Source of the DNA: Deltaproteobacteria bacterium
Lineage (GTDB): Bacteria; Desulfobacterota; Desulfobacteria; Desulfobacterales; C00003060
DNA length: 7,785 bases
Direction of reading: 5' to 3'
Assembly (NCBI GenBank): GCA_003647435.1
Contig: QMMV01000079.1
Span: forward strand, 1-7,785
Positions within the stretch are counted from its first letter, which is position 1; each line of letters opens with the position of its first letter. The notes beneath the pieces were generated by a model. That model was not told the DNA's origin, did not search any database, and saw only the letters and a list, made by a program, of their open reading frames with translations. This document shows positions 4,548 to 7,785 of this stretch, piece after piece. The translations under genes and the position numbers were made by a program.

Positions 4548-7355
4548 CACCTTGCGTAAGAATTGGCCGGTGTAGGAATCAGCCATTTTTGCGATTTCCT
4601 CGGGCCTGCCGCAGGCCACCACCTGCCCTCCGTTGTCTCCTCCCTCCGGTCCAAGGTCAATAACGTAGTCGGCCGATTTGATGACATCCATATTGTGTTC
4701 GATGATAATAACCGTATTGCCGGCATCCACCAAGCGGTTGAGGACGTCTAAGAGTTTTTGAATATCTGCAAAGTGAAGCCCCGTGGTTGGTTCATCCAAG
4801 ATATAGACCGTTTTTCCTCCTTGTCGCTTGCTCAACTCCCTTGATAACTTGAGCCTCTGGGCTTCCCCCCCGGAAAGTGTTGTCGCAGGCTGCCCCAAGC
4901 GGATATAGTCCAATCCAACATCGGATAGGGTTTCAAGTTTTGTTCTGATATTTTTGATGTTTGTGAAAAATTGAATCGCATCTTTTACGGTCATCTCCAA
5001 GACATCAGAGATATTTTTACCCTTGTATCTTATCTCCAGCGTTTCTCTATTGTAACGTTTGCCGTGACAGACATCGCACTTTACATAGACATCCGGCAGA
5101 AAGTGCATCGGGATCTTAATCATACCCTCTCCGCGGCACGCTTCACAGCGTCCCCCCTTCTGGTTGAAGCTGAATCGACCAGGTTTATATCCCCTCTCCC
5201 TTGCATCGGGTGTTCTGGAAAATAGCTCGCGGACATAGACAAACAAGCCGGCGTATGTTGCCGGATTTGAACGTGGAGTTCTGCCGATCGGGGATTGGTC
5301 TATGTTGATTACATGACCAACTCTTTCCATACCGTTCAGCTTATTGTAGCGGCCGGCTCGTTTTCTGGAACCATAGAACCTGTTGGCAAGAGACCGAAAA
5401 AGCGTTTCAACGACCAGGGTCGATTTCCCTGCTCCCGATACGCCTGTTACGCATACAAGGCACTCGAGTGGAAATGTAACAGTGATATTTTTAAGGTTAT
5501 TTTCACATGCCCCTTCCAGGGTTAATTGGCCCTTTGTTAAAGGGCGCCGCCTGCAAGGCACGGCAATGGTCCTGCGGCCCGACAGGTACTGGGCTGTAAT
5601 AGAAGCTTCATCCTGAAGGAGGGATTCCGGTGGGCCACTGAACACAACATGTCCACCGTGGGCTCCAGCCCCCGGCCCCATGTCGATGACATAGTCTGCT
5701 GAGAGGATGGTTTCTGGATCATGCTCTACAACAATGACACTGTTTCCGATATCACGCATCCGGCGAAGGGTGGCCAAAAGCTTCTGGTTGTCGCGCTGGT
5801 GGAGTCCAATACTCGGTTCATCCAGCACGTACAGCACTCCGGTTAGCTTTGAGCCGATCTGGGTGGCTAATCGAATCCGCTGCCACTCTCCTGCAGAGAG
5901 TGTGGCCGAAGGACGATTCAGGGTGAGATAGCCGAGGCCGACATGGGCCAGGAAAAAGAGCCTTTCTGTTATTTCTTTGAGTATGGGGCCCGCAATAGTC
6001 CTTTCTCTGGGCTTCAGATCGAGGGTCGCAAAAAAATCAGCAAGCGTGGTGATTGTCATTGTGCTTACTTCATGGATAGACTTTCCAGCGATCTTTACTG
6101 CAAGGCTCTCTGGTTTGAGACGGGCACCGTTACACTCAGGGCAAGGCTGCAGTTCCATGAATCGTTCAATCTCTTCCCGAGCCTGTTTCGAAGAGGTCTC
6201 GCGGAAGCGCCGTTCAAGGCTTGGAATAACACCTTCAAACGGTCTGCTATAGGTATAGCGCCTGCCGCTTCGCTCTACATAGAATTCAATCGGCTCGCCT
6301 TCTGAGCCATAAAGGATGAGTTCTTTGAGGGGTTCCGGCATATCCTTGAAAGGTGTAAAGATATCTGCGTGATAGCGCCGGGTGATGGCATCTAATACCT
6401 GGTAGAAATACACAGAATGCCGATTTTCCCAGGGGAGAACAGCACCCTCCCGCAACGAAAGCTCGGGGTTCGGGACAATCAGCTTTGGATCAAAAACCAT
6501 CATGGACCCGAGTCCATTGCATGTTGGGCAAGCACCCTGCGGGTTGTTGAAGGAAAAATTAGCCGGCGTGAAGGGGGGATACCTCGTGCCACAAACAGGA
6601 CAGCCGGGCCTTTCGCTGAACGTAATGGGTGCTCCGCCTTCCAGATCGAGCTTTACAAGACCTTCTGAAAGACCCATGGCAAGCTCAACAGAGTCGGCTA
6701 TGCGGTTTCGAACCGTGTCCTTAATAACCAATCGGTCTACCACCACATCTATGGTGTGCTGCGCCTCGTTATTGACTGGAATATTTTCATCCAGGTTGAA
6801 TATCTTGCCATCTACCCGGACTCTGAGGAATCCATCCTTGCGGAGCCTTTGAAACAACTTTTCATAATTTCCCTTCTCGCCAGTCACCATAGGAGAGAGG
6901 ATAATTACCTTTGCACCCGTACCGAGCCTCATTATATGGTCTACGATCTGCTGGACGGTTTGAGTGGCAATAGGCCGTCCGCACAGGTGGCAGTGAGGTC
7001 TGCCAATACGGGCAAAGAGAAGTCGCAGAAAATCATGGATCTCGGTGGTCGTTCCTACGGTGGATCTCGGGTTGCTTGTGATCGATTTTTGCTCGATCGC
7101 AATGGCTGGTGAAAGACCTTCGATAGAGTCGATATCCGGCTTGTCCATTCGCTCTAAGAACTGACGAGCATAGGCAGAGAGAGATTCGACATAGCGCCGC
7201 TGACCTTCGGCATACAATGTATCAAAGGCGAGTGTCGATTTGCCTGAACCCGATACCCCCGTTATGACCACGAATTCATTTCTGGGTATATCGACATCGA
7301 TATTTTTCAGGTTATGCTGGCGCGCACCCCGCAGGATAATCTTATCTAAAGACAT
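4533..7355 (-). CDS. uvrA: Excinuclease ABC subunit A
   Basis: UvrA is the DNA-damage-scanning ATPase that loads UvrB in nucleotide excision repair. The 940 residues equal the typical length (E. coli 940). The first ABC module has Walker A GVSGSGKST (33-41), UvrB-binding and insertion regions, a zinc module Cys252/Cys255/Cys276/Cys279, and Walker B LYVLDEPS (508-515). The second has Walker A GVSGAGKST (638-646), the DNA-binding zinc module Cys737/Cys740/Cys760/Cys763, signature LSGGEAQ (827-833) and Walker B YILDEPTTG (851-859). Oddly, the first signature reads LSAGEWQ (486-492) rather than LSGGEAQ. Ala488 replaces the glycine that usually contacts ATP in trans and Trp491 replaces Ala. No Shine-Dalgarno sequence is visible before ATG 7355. 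The gene stands alone on its strand, with no uvrB or uvrC nearby. Its stop lies inside the last codons of rex. Confidence 0.98.
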   Translation of the reverse strand: MSLDKIILRGARQHNLKNIDVDIPRNEFVVITGVSGSGKSTLAFDTLYAEGQRRYVESLSAYARQFLERMDKPDIDSIEGLSPAIAIEQKSITSNPRSTVGTTTEIHDFLRLLFARIGRPHCHLCGRPIATQTVQQIVDHIMRLGTGAKVIILSPMVTGEKGNYEKLFQRLRKDGFLRVRVDGKIFNLDENIPVNNEAQHTIDVVVDRLVIKDTVRNRIADSVELAMGLSEGLVKLDLEGGAPITFSERPGCPVCGTRYPPFTPANFSFNNPQGACPTCNGLGSMMVFDPKLIVPNPELSLREGAVLPWENRHSVYFYQVLDAITRRYHADIFTPFKDMPEPLKELILYGSEGEPIEFYVERSGRRYTYSRPFEGVIPSLERRFRETSSKQAREEIERFMELQPCPECNGARLKPESLAVKIAGKSIHEVSTMTITTLADFFATLDLKPRERTIAGPILKEITERLFFLAHVGLGYLTLNRPSATLSAGEWQRIRLATQIGSKLTGVLYVLDEPSIGLHQRDNQKLLATLRRMRDIGNSVIVVEHDPETILSADYVIDMGPGAGAHGGHVVFSGPPESLLQDEASITAQYLSGRRTIAVPCRRRPLTKGQLTLEGACENNLKNITVTFPLECLVCVTGVSGAGKSTLVVETLFRSLANRFYGSRKRAGRYNKLNGMERVGHVINIDQSPIGRTPRSNPATYAGLFVYVRELFSRTPDARERGYKPGRFSFNQKGGRCEACRGEGMIKIPMHFLPDVYVKCDVCHGKRYNRETLEIRYKGKNISDVLEMTVKDAIQFFTNIKNIRTKLETLSDVGLDYIRLGQPATTLSGGEAQRLKLSRELSKRQGGKTVYILDEPTTGLHFADIQKLLDVLNRLVDAGNTVIIIEHNMDVIKSADYVIDLGPEGGDNGGQVVACGRPEEIAKMADSYTGQFLRKVLPGF

Positions 7356-7376
7356 TTTGTGATCACGGTACTTTTA

Positions 7377-7404
7377 TTTTTATCTATCACTTTAGCCCTT
7401 TCAA
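7377..7404 (-). promoter_or_regulatory. Candidate uvrA promoter inside the repeat
   Basis: Read on the minus strand, TTGAAA (7404-7399) and TAAAAA (7382-7377) stand 16 bases apart, 22 bases before the uvrA ATG. They match the sigma-70 consensus at 5 of 6 and 4 of 6 positions. The -35 lies in the 50-bp repeat. The left repeat copy reads TTAAAA there. A perfect palindrome, GTGATCAC (7359-7366), lies between promoter and start. No SOS box was recognised. Confidence 0.35.
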
Positions 7405-7434
7405 AAAACAGACATAAGGAGTCGACAGGCCATC
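7385..7434 (-). repeat. Right copy of the ~50-bp inverted repeat
   Basis: The reverse complement matches 1-50 at 44 of 50 positions. The six differences fall at left positions 12, 13, 18, 33, 38 and 48, outside the long identical blocks. Homology ends 29 bases from the uvrA ATG. On the outer side it can only be followed to the window edge of the left copy, so the repeat may continue into the structured DNA beyond 7434. Confidence 0.8.
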
Positions 7435-7449
7435 ATTCATCCATGGCCT
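7427..7449. repeat. 7-bp inverted repeat at the outer edge of the flanking repeat
   Basis: AGGCCAT (7427-7433) and ATGGCCT (7443-7449) form a perfect stem with a nine-base loop. The first arm is part of the sequence shared with the left end of the window. Confidence 0.5.
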
Positions 7450-7457
7450 TGCTCACT

Positions 7458-7503
7458 AAATCCCAAAAAACAGGGCCTCACGGCCTCAAACAGTTTGGGA
7501 TTT
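7458..7503. repeat. 10-bp inverted repeat enclosing a GGCC hairpin
   Basis: AAATCCCAAA (7458-7467) and TTTGGGATTT (7494-7503) are perfect complements. In the 26 bases between them, GGCC-TCAC-GGCC (7474-7485) forms a second small stem. Confidence 0.65.
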
Positions 7504-7525
7504 GCCCACTAATGCGGGCCGCCTG

Positions 7526-7564
7526 CCCCGTTGAATTTCCCGAAGGGAACCCTATTTAACGGGG
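7526..7564. repeat. Compact 39-base two-part hairpin
   Basis: Positions 7526-7536 (CCCCGTTGAAT) pair with 7554-7564 (ATTTAACGGGG) with one G-T pair in 11. Inside, TTCCC (7537-7541) pairs with GGGAA (7545-7549) around a GAA loop, leaving a four-base bulge, CCCT, on the 3' side. Sixteen pairs in 39 bases is far beyond background for this window. There is no T-run next to it, so it is not a normal intrinsic terminator. Confidence 0.75.
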
Positions 7565-7681
7565 TGAACTTCGCCCGGATGGGTGCCCCAAAGAATTCAT
7601 AATGGCCGTTCAAAGGAGTTATGCAAGGTCTCCATTCGGGTTTCAGGTTTCGGATTTGAATTTTCATTTTTCTGACGGGCA

Positions 7682-7757
7682 GTTGCCCAAACAAAAATTC
7701 CTTTGAGCGGTCGGTCATTAAAACGTTTTAGACCAAGCGGAAAGGGATTTGGGCAAC
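7682..7757. repeat. 76-base nested palindrome
   Basis: GTTGCCCAAA (7682-7691) pairs perfectly with TTTGGGCAAC (7748-7757). Inside it, CCTTT (7700-7704) pairs with AAAGG (7741-7745). GGTC (7713-7716) then pairs with GACC (7731-7734) next to the perfect 12-bp palindrome TAAAACGTTTTA (7719-7730). The nesting in register suggests one element rather than chance hits. GGGCA-GT-TGCCC (7677-7688) overlaps the left arm as an alternative stem. Confidence 0.65.
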
Positions 7758-7785
7758 AGGCCGTGTGACACATGATACCTGATAC

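Larger units (their letters stand above)
7435..7785. other. Gene-poor, palindrome-rich intergenic region
   Basis: No credible protein gene is seen in these 351 bases. Open frames exist on both strands (plus to 7559, minus 7718-7509), but they lack recognisable domains and run straight through the hairpins. The region carries several separate inverted repeats (7458-7503, 7526-7564, 7682-7757). It also has a run of GGTTTC-like units near 7640-7660 and TGATACCTGATAC at the end. It could be a dispersed intergenic repeat element, a structured RNA or remnants of a non-autonomous mobile element. The sequence alone does not decide. Confidence 0.6.

Noticed and set aside
7359..7559. 66-residue plus-strand open frame as a gene
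   Set aside because: It overlaps the uvrA promoter area, the repeat and two palindromes, and its composition looks random.
7509..7718. 69-residue minus-strand open frame as a gene
   Set aside because: It has no domain and no convincing ribosome-binding site, and it runs through the strong 7526-7564 hairpin. It is probably a non-coding repeat read as protein.
7435..7785. CRISPR array or tRNA gene in the palindrome-rich region
   Set aside because: There are no regularly spaced direct repeats, no cloverleaf and no TTCRANY-type T-arm.

Overview
The window looks like ordinary chromosome from a Desulfobacterota-type bacterium (former Deltaproteobacteria, sulfate-reducer relatives). This is an inference from three things. 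A split F0-only ATP synthase operon (atpZ-atpI-atpB-atpE, with no atpF or F1 genes) is followed by a rex redox repressor. The c subunit carries a cleavable-looking signal peptide. Protein features throughout fit that group. I cannot fix genus or species from sequence alone.

Layout, left to right. Positions 1-50 are one copy of a ~50-bp repeat. A 190-bp leader follows, then a small single-domain glycogen-binding-like (CBM48/AMPK-beta type) protein and hemL (glutamate-1-semialdehyde aminomutase, tetrapyrrole synthesis). After a 94-bp gap containing a long-range hairpin comes the F0 cluster: atpZ, atpI, atpB (subunit a) and atpE (subunit c). A very strong intrinsic terminator ends this block. 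rex follows, with its ribosome-binding site in the loop of a small hairpin. uvrA lies on the opposite strand and overlaps the 3' end of rex by 15 bp. Beyond the uvrA start (7356-7785) is a gene-poor stretch packed with inverted repeats. Its uvrA-proximal end is a second, inverted copy of the repeat at 1-50.

How the genes fit together: HemL supplies heme and siroheme precursors for respiratory and sulfite-reduction enzymes. The F0 genes build the membrane rotor and ion channel of ATP synthase, and AtpZ/AtpI probably assist c-ring assembly. Rex senses NADH/NAD+ and typically controls energy-metabolism genes in this group. UvrA is the DNA damage-recognition ATPase of nucleotide excision repair and is functionally unrelated.

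No complete new multi-gene system is visible. The least explained parts are: (a) the 88%-identical inverted repeat that brackets the whole gene block; (b) the structured intergenic region 7427-7757, with at least four separate hairpin-forming palindromes; (c) a c subunit with most of the Na+-type ligand pattern; and (d) a UvrA whose first ABC signature reads LSAGEWQ instead of LSGGEAQ.
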